Shown here in pieces: positions 29,026 to 36,757 of a DNA stretch of 45,994 nucleotides (position 1 is its first letter; every line of letters starts with the position of its first letter). This stretch comes from a virus, in the IMG/VR virus record IMGVR_UViG_3300022208_000001, positions 1 to 45,994 of that record, one strand, 5' to 3'. A model generated the notes under the pieces. It was not told the DNA's origin, made no database searches, and saw nothing but the letters and a program-made list of their open reading frames with translations. A program made the translations under genes and the position numbers.

Positions 29026-29543
29026 GTCCATTTGATATTGATTGGTTTATTGTGATTAATAATTTAGCTCCAAGTTTTTGGCGCAAAACAAAAGCTGGAT
29101 TAGAAGCAAGATTAATTCCGTATCTACGATCAGTAGTTGCTCCAATACAAACATTATCGGATAGATTATATATGTATCAATTTATGACGATGAAATTTTT
29201 GGATTACACAGGGCAGGATATAGCGTTAGAAAATTATCTTAACGATAATTATGATAATGAATTAAGAAGAATTTATATAACAGAAAACAATGTCATAAAT
29301 GGTTCATTAATAATAGATTTGTATTTACAAACAGAAACAGACCCATCACCATTAAGTATATATTTACAAGGAGAACCAGGAGGTATCCCGTTTTCGTTAT
29401 ATTTACAAGGAGAGCCAATTTTTGGAGCATATAATTTTACAATAAATATACCAGCTGCAATATCATTTGATTCAGCAGTTGTTACAAAACAAATTAAAAA
29501 TTATAGTGCAGCATCAAAAACATTTAATATAATAACATTTTAA
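29022..29543 (+). CDS. Baseplate wedge protein, Mu gp48-like
   Basis: 173 residues. FDIDWFIVINNLAPSFWRKT, TLSDRLYMYQFMTMKFLDYT and the small beta region with two SLYLQGEP-type repeats (LSIYLQGEPGGIPFSLYLQG) follow the gp48/tail-protein-I position next to gp47. The repeated YLQGEP unit is unusual. ATGA overlap with the J-like gene. Confidence 0.58.
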   Translation: MSPFDIDWFIVINNLAPSFWRKTKAGLEARLIPYLRSVVAPIQTLSDRLYMYQFMTMKFLDYTGQDIALENYLNDNYDNELRRIYITENNVINGSLIIDLYLQTETDPSPLSIYLQGEPGGIPFSLYLQGEPIFGAYNFTINIPAAISFDSAVVTKQIKNYSAASKTFNIITF

Positions 29544-29545
29544 AA

Positions 29546-30394
29546 ATGGATAAAAAATTAACATTTACAGGCGGTGAACCAAACATAAACTTTGATGATA
29601 TTTTAAGAACCCCAAATGCGACAAGAGATGCTTTAATTGATATTTTACGAGCATTTGGCGACAATTATATAATTCAGGGCGTAACTGGAACAACATCAAT
29701 AACAGCAGGATATGTAATGTTAGATGGCGAAATACTAAAAGTTGATGCGCATACGCAAACAAATACACATTTTGTAAAAGTAACAACATATGAAGCAGGT
29801 GGGAATAAAACGTTTAATGATTCTGTAGCTAGACAAACATGGCAAAAAAACAGAGCGACCATATCGGCAGGGTCAGGTAGTTTGGCATATGCAGGGGCAA
29901 AACGGATGCCTAATGTATTAGTTGATACTATAACAGCCGGAACATCGATTATAGCACAAGCAAATTTACCAAATGCCACAACGACACAAAAAGGAATTCA
30001 GGAAAATGCAACATCAACGGAAGCAAAAGCATTAATAGCAACCGATAAAACAATAACCCCATCTACATTATCAGATGTGAATGGGGGTTTGTTGACAAAA
30101 ATTATAGAAATAGGCGATTGGGATATGGATACAACTCAATCTATAGTAGTAAATCATAGCATAGCAGATTTTAAAAAAATCAGATGCATTAATGTTATAA
30201 TACGAAATGATACCGACACATCTATGCATGATTTAATTAGATCAGATACAAGTGGAGTATTAGCTGGATCGGTAACATTCATATCATCAACGCAAATAAC
30301 TTTATTTAGAGTAACTAGTGGATTTTTTGATTCATCAACTTTTGATTCAACATCATTTAATAGAGGATGGATTGCTATAATGTATAGTATATAA
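29546..30394 (+). CDS. Tail fibre or baseplate-attached fibre protein
   Basis: 282 residues. It begins MDKKLTFTGGEPNINFDDIL, a baseplate-contact style N-terminus, then repeated Thr/Ala/Gly strands and a trimeric-fibre segment (NATTTQKGIQENATSTEAKA, TDKTITPSTLS) of the type found in phage fibres. The C-terminal domain has many Thr/Ser/Phe. It is the last gene of the gp47/gp48 run. Its stop abuts the stop of the minus-strand moron with no gap. Confidence 0.68.
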   Translation: MDKKLTFTGGEPNINFDDILRTPNATRDALIDILRAFGDNYIIQGVTGTTSITAGYVMLDGEILKVDAHTQTNTHFVKVTTYEAGGNKTFNDSVARQTWQKNRATISAGSGSLAYAGAKRMPNVLVDTITAGTSIIAQANLPNATTTQKGIQENATSTEAKALIATDKTITPSTLSDVNGGLLTKIIEIGDWDMDTTQSIVVNHSIADFKKIRCINVIIRNDTDTSMHDLIRSDTSGVLAGSVTFISSTQITLFRVTSGFFDSSTFDSTSFNRGWIAIMYSI

Positions 30395-30847
30395 TTAGCG
30401 TATAATTATTTTTATATAAAATTTATTATAATAATCATGAATAAAGTTATTGTCGTTAAAATCGGTATTGTTACTATTAATTACAGGATGCGAACAAAAA
30501 TGCTGATACCCAAGTTTGATATATTTATATGAATAAAAAAGATCAAAATAATATTCAGCTAAAAATGGTGAAAAATTAATATCTGAAAAATCAGATTTAT
30601 AAAAATTAGTAATAATATTTGATGTTAAAGAAAAATTATAATACGAGATACCGATGCATAAATCTGAAAAAAGCGAATTGTTGGGATATTTATATATAAT
30701 GTTGGTATCAAAATTATACGGGTAAAATGATAAATATCTATTTTTTATACCAAATTCAATTGAAGAAATAGGTTTAATTTTAGTATAAAACTGAGCATTT
30801 GCATTTAAAGCAAATAAAACGAATAATAAAATGATAAGTTTTTTCAT
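30395..30847 (-). CDS. Secreted/outer-membrane moron protein
   Basis: 150 residues. The N-terminus MKKLIILLFVLFALNANAQ is a signal peptide with cleavage expected after Ala18 and glutamine at +1, a Bacteroidota hallmark. The mature part has alternating aromatic and polar strands (SSIEFGIKNRYLSFYPYNFD, YKYIKLGYQHFCSHPVINSN), suggesting a small 8-strand beta-barrel in the outer membrane. It is the only minus-strand gene inside the structural operons and has its own promoter with the phage regulon operator. A surface role such as blocking superinfection is inferred. Confidence 0.75.
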   Translation of the reverse strand: MKKLIILLFVLFALNANAQFYTKIKPISSIEFGIKNRYLSFYPYNFDTNIIYKYPNNSLFSDLCIGISYYNFSLTSNIITNFYKSDFSDINFSPFLAEYYFDLFYSYKYIKLGYQHFCSHPVINSNNTDFNDNNFIHDYYNKFYIKIIIR

Positions 30848-30886
30848 GATTTTTAAATTTAAGTTAATATTCTTTATTTATAAATG

Positions 30887-30930
30887 TAAATATACAACAT
30901 TTGTTACAATAAAAACATGACTTTTGTCAT
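30887..30930 (-). promoter_or_regulatory. Operator-promoter of the moron, phage regulon site 4
   Basis: On the minus strand: ATGAC-AAAA-GTCAT (30930-30917), 11 nt, AACAAATGTT (30905-30896), -7 TATATTTA (30894-30887). The -33 position is non-consensus and overlaps the operator, as in activator-dependent promoters. The operator centre is 36.5 bp from the end of the -7 box. The expected leader to the ATG at 30847 is about 36 nt. The same palindrome lies 15 nt before the head-gene ATG at 30946 on the other strand. Confidence 0.65.
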
Positions 30931-30945
30931 ATAAAATTAAAATAA

Positions 30946-31761
30946 ATGCCATTATCAAAAAAACAAATAGAAAAATTATTAAAAGGAATTCATTCAGGAG
31001 AAATATCTGTATTTAATTTACCCGAAGATGTCTTTAAGTATACATTTGTTGAATTGATAAATTCAGTCGATACTGGCTTTGGGGGAAGCGTTACAAAGTT
31101 TCCAAAAGGAAGTATTAGAGCAATAAGAGCGATGGATTACCGACAAAATATATTAGAATTTTCAGGAGCTAAGACTTTTAATAATGTGAAAGATTTGACG
31201 TTATTTGTTTTTAAAGAAGATGGAACTAAAAGAAGTTTTAAAGAATTTAGAGAAGCGGCTTTAAAAATAAATGATCAATATAATGTTAATTATTTAAAAA
31301 CAGAACAAGATACAGCATTTGGGATGGCTCAAGGGTCTGATAAGTGGATGAGCATAGAAGAAGATAAGGAAATATTTCCGATGCTGAAATATGAAACTGC
31401 AGGAGATGATCGTGTCAGAGATGAACATAGAGATTGGGATCAATTAATGTTCCCTGTTGACCATGAATTTTGGAATACGCGAATGCCCCCAAATTCGTAC
31501 AATTGCAGGTGCATAGTAACACAGCATACAGAAGGCAAAACATCAAGTTTAAAAGAAAGATTAGAAAGTGTTAATAAAGAAAGAAAAGTTAAAGAATTAC
31601 CATTGATAAAAAATTTAGATAATTCAGATAAAATGTTTAGTGTTAATCCGGGTGAAGTGAATTATATCTTTAATAAAGATGCTCATCCATATTTTAAGGT
31701 AGAAAAAAGATTTAAGCCAATGATGGATGATAATTTCGGATTTAAAATGCCAGAAATATGA
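30946..31761 (+). CDS. Head morphogenesis protein, Mu F-like
   Basis: 271 residues. The Mu F/SPP1 gp7-type domain is clear: GDDRVRDEHRDWDQLMFPVD, then HEFWNTRMPPNSYNCRCIVT with the CRC motif. An N-terminal helical part (KKQIEKLLKGIHSGEISVFN) and AKTFNNVKDLTLFV precede it. This minor capsid protein joins the portal in prohead assembly. It starts after the gap that holds the moron promoter and overlaps the next gene by 4 nt. Confidence 0.88.
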   Translation: MPLSKKQIEKLLKGIHSGEISVFNLPEDVFKYTFVELINSVDTGFGGSVTKFPKGSIRAIRAMDYRQNILEFSGAKTFNNVKDLTLFVFKEDGTKRSFKEFREAALKINDQYNVNYLKTEQDTAFGMAQGSDKWMSIEEDKEIFPMLKYETAGDDRVRDEHRDWDQLMFPVDHEFWNTRMPPNSYNCRCIVTQHTEGKTSSLKERLESVNKERKVKELPLIKNLDNSDKMFSVNPGEVNYIFNKDAHPYFKVEKRFKPMMDDNFGFKMPEI

Positions 31762-32198
31762 TAAAAAGAATAGGGAAAGGGTTTGAGTTAAATAAAAGTA
31801 AACAAAAATTTGATGCAGTAAAATTAACTGCACCAAAAATAATTGCAAACAACTCATTGAATTGGTTTTTAGAAGGATTTAGAAAGGGCGGATATAAGAC
31901 AGATGCAAGTAAAAATGGATGGCAGACACGGAAACCACGAAAAAATGAATCAGGAAATCAAAGGGCTACTTTGATAAAAACAGGAGCATTAAGACGAGAT
32001 TTTCAAATAATAAAAGCAGAATTTGGGAAAATAATATTAGGCACAAAAAACATACCGTATGCAGTTAGGCATAATGAAGGGATAACAGATAGACTAGGAA
32101 GAAAAATGCCTAAACGTGAATTTGCTGGGCAGTCTAAGGAATTGAATATAGAAAATGAAAAATTATTAGAAAAATTATTAAATAATGTAATGAAATGA
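31758..32198 (+). CDS. Virion morphogenesis protein, Mu gpG-like
   Basis: 146 residues. GWQTRKPRKNESGNQRATLI, KTGALRRDFQIIKAEFGKII, KNIPYAVRHNEGITDRLGRK and MPKREFAG give the gpG/tail-completion (gpS) family signature (R..L..TG.L, iG....YA..HN.G, MP.R.F.G). Functions in head-tail joining. ATGA overlaps on both sides. Confidence 0.88.
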   Translation: MIKRIGKGFELNKSKQKFDAVKLTAPKIIANNSLNWFLEGFRKGGYKTDASKNGWQTRKPRKNESGNQRATLIKTGALRRDFQIIKAEFGKIILGTKNIPYAVRHNEGITDRLGRKMPKREFAGQSKELNIENEKLLEKLLNNVMK

Positions 32199-32701
32199 CA
32201 GATAATGTTAAACTTGATTTATATAATGCAATAGAAACAGCGTTAAAAGAGATAGCAGAATTAAAGCATGTTTTAAAATATAATTCACAGGATAAATATG
32301 ATGAAAAAATTATCCCAAAACAATACCCACAAGCGTGGATTCATTTTTCGAGCATAGATTGGAATTCAAGTTTGTTAATGCCTCACAATAAAAATCAAAC
32401 GCAAGAACAAAAAGGAATTATAAATATAACAATTCATATCGAACAATTTTCATTAAGTGGTAATGAAACAACATGGAAGCCAGATTTGAATTTAGTTAAT
32501 AATGTTTATCGCAAATTAACTAATTTAAAAGGAGAAAACTTCACACAATTACAAAGAATTTCAGAAACTGATGATATAGATAATAATAATATCAGAGATT
32601 GGCAAATAACATTTAGTACTATGGTAGTAGAAAATGGAGTAACAGAAGGACATACAGATGTAGCTCCTGTATCATTAATAATTAATAAACAAATAATATG
32701 A
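32195..32701 (+). CDS. Tail terminator-like protein (Mu gp37-like)
   Basis: 168 residues. LYNAIETALKEIAELKHVLK, PKQYPQAWIHFSSIDWNSSL and a QKGIINITIHIEQFSLSG strand pair is the alpha-beta plan of phage tail terminator / gp37 proteins that cap the tube. Position between gpG-like and the protease supports this. Exact family assignment is by pattern. Confidence 0.65.
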   Translation: MTDNVKLDLYNAIETALKEIAELKHVLKYNSQDKYDEKIIPKQYPQAWIHFSSIDWNSSLLMPHNKNQTQEQKGIINITIHIEQFSLSGNETTWKPDLNLVNNVYRKLTNLKGENFTQLQRISETDDIDNNNIRDWQITFSTMVVENGVTEGHTDVAPVSLIINKQII

Positions 32702-32958
32702 CAAGATCAGCTAATGGAGTAGAGATTTATTACGAAGTTACAGGAGTAATAAGTTATGCATTTAATCAAGTTTTAACAAAACCGGCAAAATTTAAATTAA
32801 AAACAGCAACCGCTTTAGGCAATGTTAGTGTAAAGTATGCAGATGGCTCAACAGATGTAGTAGATTGTGAGCGATTAGATGCAATGAATGCACAAGTATT
32901 AATAGTATATTCATCGGGTACGGATATTTTAATTACAGATTTTGGTTTATATATTTAA
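32698..32958 (+). CDS. Hypothetical small virion-module protein
   Basis: 86 residues, beta-rich (GVEIYYEVTGVISYAFNQVL, AKFKLKTATALGNVSVKYAD), with an Ig-like rhythm. It overlaps the tail-terminator stop by 4 nt. It could be a small head-decoration or connector subunit. The family is unrecognised. Confidence 0.55.
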   Translation: MTRSANGVEIYYEVTGVISYAFNQVLTKPAKFKLKTATALGNVSVKYADGSTDVVDCERLDAMNAQVLIVYSSGTDILITDFGLYI

Positions 32959-33004
32959 TTATATACTTTGTATAACTTTGTGATAATTAGATAGTTAATT
33001 TTGC

Positions 33005-33028
33005 AATTAATTAATTAATTAATTAATT
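33005..33028. repeat. (AATT)6 tandem repeat
   Basis: Six perfect AATT units in the 87-nt gap before the protease gene. A TAATTTTG box at 32996-33003 directly precedes the repeat, but the nearest TTTG is at 15 or 25 nt, off the usual 19-21. Unit loss or gain would alter promoter-to-ATG distance. It may simply be low-complexity DNA. Confidence 0.75.
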
Positions 33029-33045
33029 TTATAAAAAATTTAATT

Positions 33046-34755
33046 ATGCCATACCCAAATTTTCATGCAGCACGAGTCAAAAATCCTGATGATTTTGCAA
33101 GAATAGTGGTTTTACAAACATTGCCAAACGGTATTATGATATATGGCGGACCGTTAAAAAGCGATCCAAGTGGCTCGACTAAAACACAAGCATATAGATT
33201 CCCAAAAGATAAATTTACTGTCGAAGAAGCGAAAAAATGGCTAAGCGATCATGGTATAGAATATATTTTATTTGAAAAAGCAACAGAAAATATCAATTTA
33301 AGATATTTTAAAAATCAAGGTGACGGAATATATGAACTTTCATTAAAGGGAATAGTAGGAGAAGTTCTAAATGGTGATTTGGTAGCACATGAAATTGATT
33401 ATTTAAATACAATAGACGCAAAAGTAATACGAGAAAGGATTAATAGTGTAGGCGGTGAAATTATCAACGGCTTTTCAATTGTTGAATCAAATCTTAATAG
33501 TAAAGCAGAAATTCATACTATTAATGGAGGAATGGCTGGAAGTATTATGAGTTTAATCTTAGCAACCGGAACGCCAGGCAAAAGATTAGGATATGACTAT
33601 TCTACAGCCGTAGTACATGATCCATCTTTTGACGGTGAAACATTAGAAAATATCGAAGACGAAAAAGTAAAAGAAGAAACTCAAAAATTTAAAGATTCGT
33701 TAGTCCAGCTATATGCAAATAATACAAAAATGACAAAATCATTTGTTAGCAAAATGATGACGGAAGATAAATTGCTAAATGCAAAAGAACAATTAGAATA
33801 TGGATTAATAGATGAAATATTGCCTAGCAAAATGAAACCAGTTATTACAAAAAATATGAGCTATGAAGAAATAATGAATGTTTGTAGCGATAAAAGTAAA
33901 TTTCAAAATGTATTTAATCCAAATTCATCTCGAATAGCAGAATCAGAGCCTAGTTGGGCAACTATTGATAAAAGAGAACTACCTAAAGAAGCATTTGCAG
34001 ACGGCAGATCAGAAAATGCAAGCGAATGGTCGTATCCTCACCATTTCGTAACAGATGGAAATGTAAACGAAGAAACAGAGCGTTACGAAACAGGCACAAT
34101 GTATTTACATAAAGGAGGATTAAATGCAGCATGGGCAGCAGCACAAGGAGCAAGGACAGGAGAAAAAGCGAATGAATATATAATTAATCATTTGAATAAA
34201 CATAGAAAAGATTTAGGTTTAACAGATAAAAACACAACAAAAATGAGCAATTTAACAAAGTTTTACAACCTTTCAGATGAAGCAGATGAAACTTCTATCC
34301 TTAAAGAAGCTCAAAAGGATAGGAGTGAATTAAAGCTTTATGAAAATAAGGTTAAAGCTCTTGAAACATCGGGGGCAGAAAAAGACGCAGAAATTACGAA
34401 ATTAAAAACAGAAGTAGAAAAATTTCGAAATGAAGCGATTACAGAAATGGTAAAAGCGGATATTAAAGCAGGAAAATTTCTTGCAGAGAATGAAGAATCG
34501 TTAATTGAAAATGCAAAAACTATAGGCATAGATGCTTATAAGTCATTTTCTGCAAATGTAGCTCCAAAAGCGGTAAATGTATTAAATCAAATACAAACAG
34601 GAGTACAAACAGGAGAAAAAAAATCTAAAGAGCAAATATTGGGGGAAAAGTGGCAAGATTTAATCACTAATGACAAAATAGAAGCTCAAAGAATACGAAA
34701 CGAAGAGCCTGCAAAATATGAAGAATATGTATTAGCGTGGAACAATTTAAAATAA
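33046..34755 (+). CDS. Head maturation protease-scaffold fusion (Mu gpI-like)
   Basis: 569 residues in four parts. (1) N-terminal NFHAARVKNPDDFARI domain (1-75). (2) ClpP/S14-type protease (about 90-250): RINSVGGEIINGFSIVE, nucleophile serine in NGGMAGSIMSLI, histidine in TAVVHDPSF. (3) A compact domain often fused to phage head proteases, LPKEAFADGRSENASEWSYP with HKGGLNAAWAAAQGAR (about 305-400). (4) A coiled-coil C-terminus (DRSELKLYENKVKALETSGA and onward) like the scaffold part of Mu I/Z. It would serve as scaffold and cleave itself and the capsid precursors. Confidence 0.85.
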   Translation: MPYPNFHAARVKNPDDFARIVVLQTLPNGIMIYGGPLKSDPSGSTKTQAYRFPKDKFTVEEAKKWLSDHGIEYILFEKATENINLRYFKNQGDGIYELSLKGIVGEVLNGDLVAHEIDYLNTIDAKVIRERINSVGGEIINGFSIVESNLNSKAEIHTINGGMAGSIMSLILATGTPGKRLGYDYSTAVVHDPSFDGETLENIEDEKVKEETQKFKDSLVQLYANNTKMTKSFVSKMMTEDKLLNAKEQLEYGLIDEILPSKMKPVITKNMSYEEIMNVCSDKSKFQNVFNPNSSRIAESEPSWATIDKRELPKEAFADGRSENASEWSYPHHFVTDGNVNEETERYETGTMYLHKGGLNAAWAAAQGARTGEKANEYIINHLNKHRKDLGLTDKNTTKMSNLTKFYNLSDEADETSILKEAQKDRSELKLYENKVKALETSGAEKDAEITKLKTEVEKFRNEAITEMVKADIKAGKFLAENEESLIENAKTIGIDAYKSFSANVAPKAVNVLNQIQTGVQTGEKKSKEQILGEKWQDLITNDKIEAQRIRNEEPAKYEEYVLAWNNLK

Positions 34756-34761
34756 AATAAA

Positions 34762-35337
34762 ATGCCAAATTCAGCAACTATAAGACAACCTTTTGGAGAA
34801 TCGGGAATAACTCAACTCCCTTTAACTACATTAGGATTAGGAGCAGCAGCAACAGGAGTTACTGCTGTAGAATACGGCGATGGTATTAATCATAAAACCG
34901 TTTTGACCGTAAGTTCAGCATTACCTGCAATTGCAGGGGGAGCAGCTTTAGGAGTTGGGAAACTTCTATATACATTGCCAGCAGGAGCACATGCAATTCA
35001 AGTTAGTTATATGAGCATGGCTTTAACGGCGTTAGATGGTAATATTGACGCCGACACTCCAGACGTAGGGATTGGAACTGTAATAGCATCGGGGGTTGTT
35101 GCTACATTAGACGGTACAGCAACATTTGAAAATTTAATTACAGGACAAACAGCCACAAACTGCACAGGGACAGCAACAGTTAAAACCGCCGGTCCAACAG
35201 CAGGCACGCCATTAGAAATTGCATCCGCAGCAGCACATACTGTTTATTTTAATGTAGCTGATACATGGGCTGCAAGTGGAGAAGCCGCATGCCCTATAAC
35301 AGGGACTGTAGTAATTGAATGGACAAACTTAGCATAA
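34762..35337 (+). CDS. Head decoration-like protein
   Basis: 191 residues, rich in Ala, Gly and Thr. TIRQPFGESGITQLPLTTLG, KLLYTLPAGAHAIQVSYMSM and the closing ITGTVVIEWTNLA have the beta-sandwich rhythm of decoration or capsid-stabilising proteins encoded between protease and capsid genes. No cysteine-based or enzymatic motif. Family is inferred from context. Confidence 0.65.
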   Translation: MPNSATIRQPFGESGITQLPLTTLGLGAAATGVTAVEYGDGINHKTVLTVSSALPAIAGGAALGVGKLLYTLPAGAHAIQVSYMSMALTALDGNIDADTPDVGIGTVIASGVVATLDGTATFENLITGQTATNCTGTATVKTAGPTAGTPLEIASAAAHTVYFNVADTWAASGEAACPITGTVVIEWTNLA

Positions 35338-35356
35338 ACTTAAAAAACATAATATA

Positions 35357-36298
35357 ATGGCACAAATTAGTCCAATTAAATTTTCAAACGAACTGCAAAA
35401 GCAGTTATTTCCTGACAATTCTTTTTATAAAAAATCAAGAACAGAAACAGGAATTGGTGCAGATGTTGAATCTGTAGAAATACCAATTGCGGGTGATGTA
35501 GGAGCAGCCTTATCTGGAAATCCTACTTTACCAGTCGCAATTACAGCAAGAACGGATACAAAAAAATCGTATTCAGTAGAACAATTATATACAAAACCAT
35601 ATCTTGTAACAAGAGAAGAAAGTATTGTTTTAAATTACGATAAGATCACTGATTTAGCGACATCTTTATCTATGTCAATCGAAACAAGAGCAGGTAATAT
35701 TGCAGCTACGGAATGGGGCGCAACATTAGCGGCTAATATCGTAAGATCAACAGGATCAACAGCAAGAGCGTCAGCCGTAACAGGTACAACTGGGAACAGA
35801 AAAAGAATCATTGAAGTTGACATGCAGAATGTAAGGTTAAAATTCAATAAAATGAATTTGCCTGCATTAGGTAGAAATTCAATTTGGGGAATTCTTACTC
35901 CTGAAATGGTTGAAGATTTATTATTGATCGATAAATTTGTTGATGCTGATAAAACAGGCGAACTTTCTAAATTGAAAAATGGCGAAATAGCTTATATCTT
36001 AGGCATGAATTTAATGATGCGCAATAATGATATTAATTCAACAGGTGTAATGTATAATGTTGATGCAACAGTTAAAAGAACAGTAGATGAAACTTTAGCG
36101 GTTACAGATAATGCAGCAGCTATATTCTGGCATCAGTCAATGGTTCGTCATGCTGAAGGTCATGCAGAAACAATTATTAATAGAAAACCAGCAGGTTATC
36201 TAGGAGCAACAGTAATTGAATCAGTAGTTCGATTTGGTGCAACATTTGACAGATTAGATCAAAAGGGAATAGTAGCATTAGTTGAAACAAACGCATAA
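35357..36298 (+). CDS. Major capsid protein (Mu T-like)
   Basis: 313 residues. N-arm ISPIKFSNELQKQLFPDNSF, E-loop-like YKKSRTETGIGADVESVEIP, spine helix DYITDLATSLSMSIETRAGN-type region, and an A-domain ending AGYLGATVIESVVRFGATFD. Length and order fit HK97-fold capsid subunits of the Mu type. It lies between decoration and tail genes, and a stable stem-loop follows its stop, as is common after highly expressed capsid genes. Confidence 0.88.
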   Translation: MAQISPIKFSNELQKQLFPDNSFYKKSRTETGIGADVESVEIPIAGDVGAALSGNPTLPVAITARTDTKKSYSVEQLYTKPYLVTREESIVLNYDKITDLATSLSMSIETRAGNIAATEWGATLAANIVRSTGSTARASAVTGTTGNRKRIIEVDMQNVRLKFNKMNLPALGRNSIWGILTPEMVEDLLLIDKFVDADKTGELSKLKNGEIAYILGMNLMMRNNDINSTGVMYNVDATVKRTVDETLAVTDNAAAIFWHQSMVRHAEGHAETIINRKPAGYLGATVIESVVRFGATFDRLDQKGIVALVETNA

Positions 36299-36302
36299 TA
36301 AC

Positions 36303-36322
36303 AGGGGCGTGAAAGCCCCTTT
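36303..36322 (+). terminator. Stem-loop after capsid gene
   Basis: AGGGGC (36303-36308), 6-nt loop GTGAAA, GCCCCT (36315-36320) then TTT. A very stable short hairpin in this AT-rich genome, 4 nt after the capsid stop. It may act as a partial terminator or protect the capsid message 3' end. Confidence 0.75.
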
Positions 36323-36334
36323 AAACTATTCATT

Positions 36335-36757
36335 ATGACAAAAGAAGAATTATTAACATTAGCAAAACAATATTTTGATTCTGATCTTGACAGAACTGTT
36401 ATTTTTGGAACTGAGGATAAACACTTTTTCAATAATGAAGGTGATGCAAAATATTATTGTAAAGATTTAAAGAAATACTTTTTGTTTACGAGAGAAGATT
36501 TTAATAAAGAACTAGTCGAAAAACGAAAAGTTGAAAATGAAAAGTTGGATCAGGAAATTAAAAACCAACAGGAAGAAATTGAGCTAGAACAACAAATAAA
36601 AAAAGAAGAACTGTTAAAAAAGCGTCAAAAATTAATAGCTCCTTATTCTGAATTTGAATCAAGATATAAATTAGACTTGGAAACCTCGGAAGGGACTTTT
36701 AAAAAGTTATTAGCCGAGTTAAAGTCAAAAGAAAAAGAATCTAAAACTAAGAAATAA
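36335..36757 (+). CDS. Coiled-coil hypothetical protein
   Basis: 140 residues. N-terminal part has TVIFGTEDKHFFNNEGDAKY, resembling short phage head-closure domains that follow the capsid, then a long Glu/Lys/Gln coiled coil (about residues 55-105) and a basic tail. Its stop overlaps the sheath start by one base. Probably head-tail connection or assembly, by position only. Confidence 0.55.
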   Translation: MTKEELLTLAKQYFDSDLDRTVIFGTEDKHFFNNEGDAKYYCKDLKKYFLFTREDFNKELVEKRKVENEKLDQEIKNQQEEIELEQQIKKEELLKKRQKLIAPYSEFESRYKLDLETSEGTFKKLLAELKSKEKESKTKK

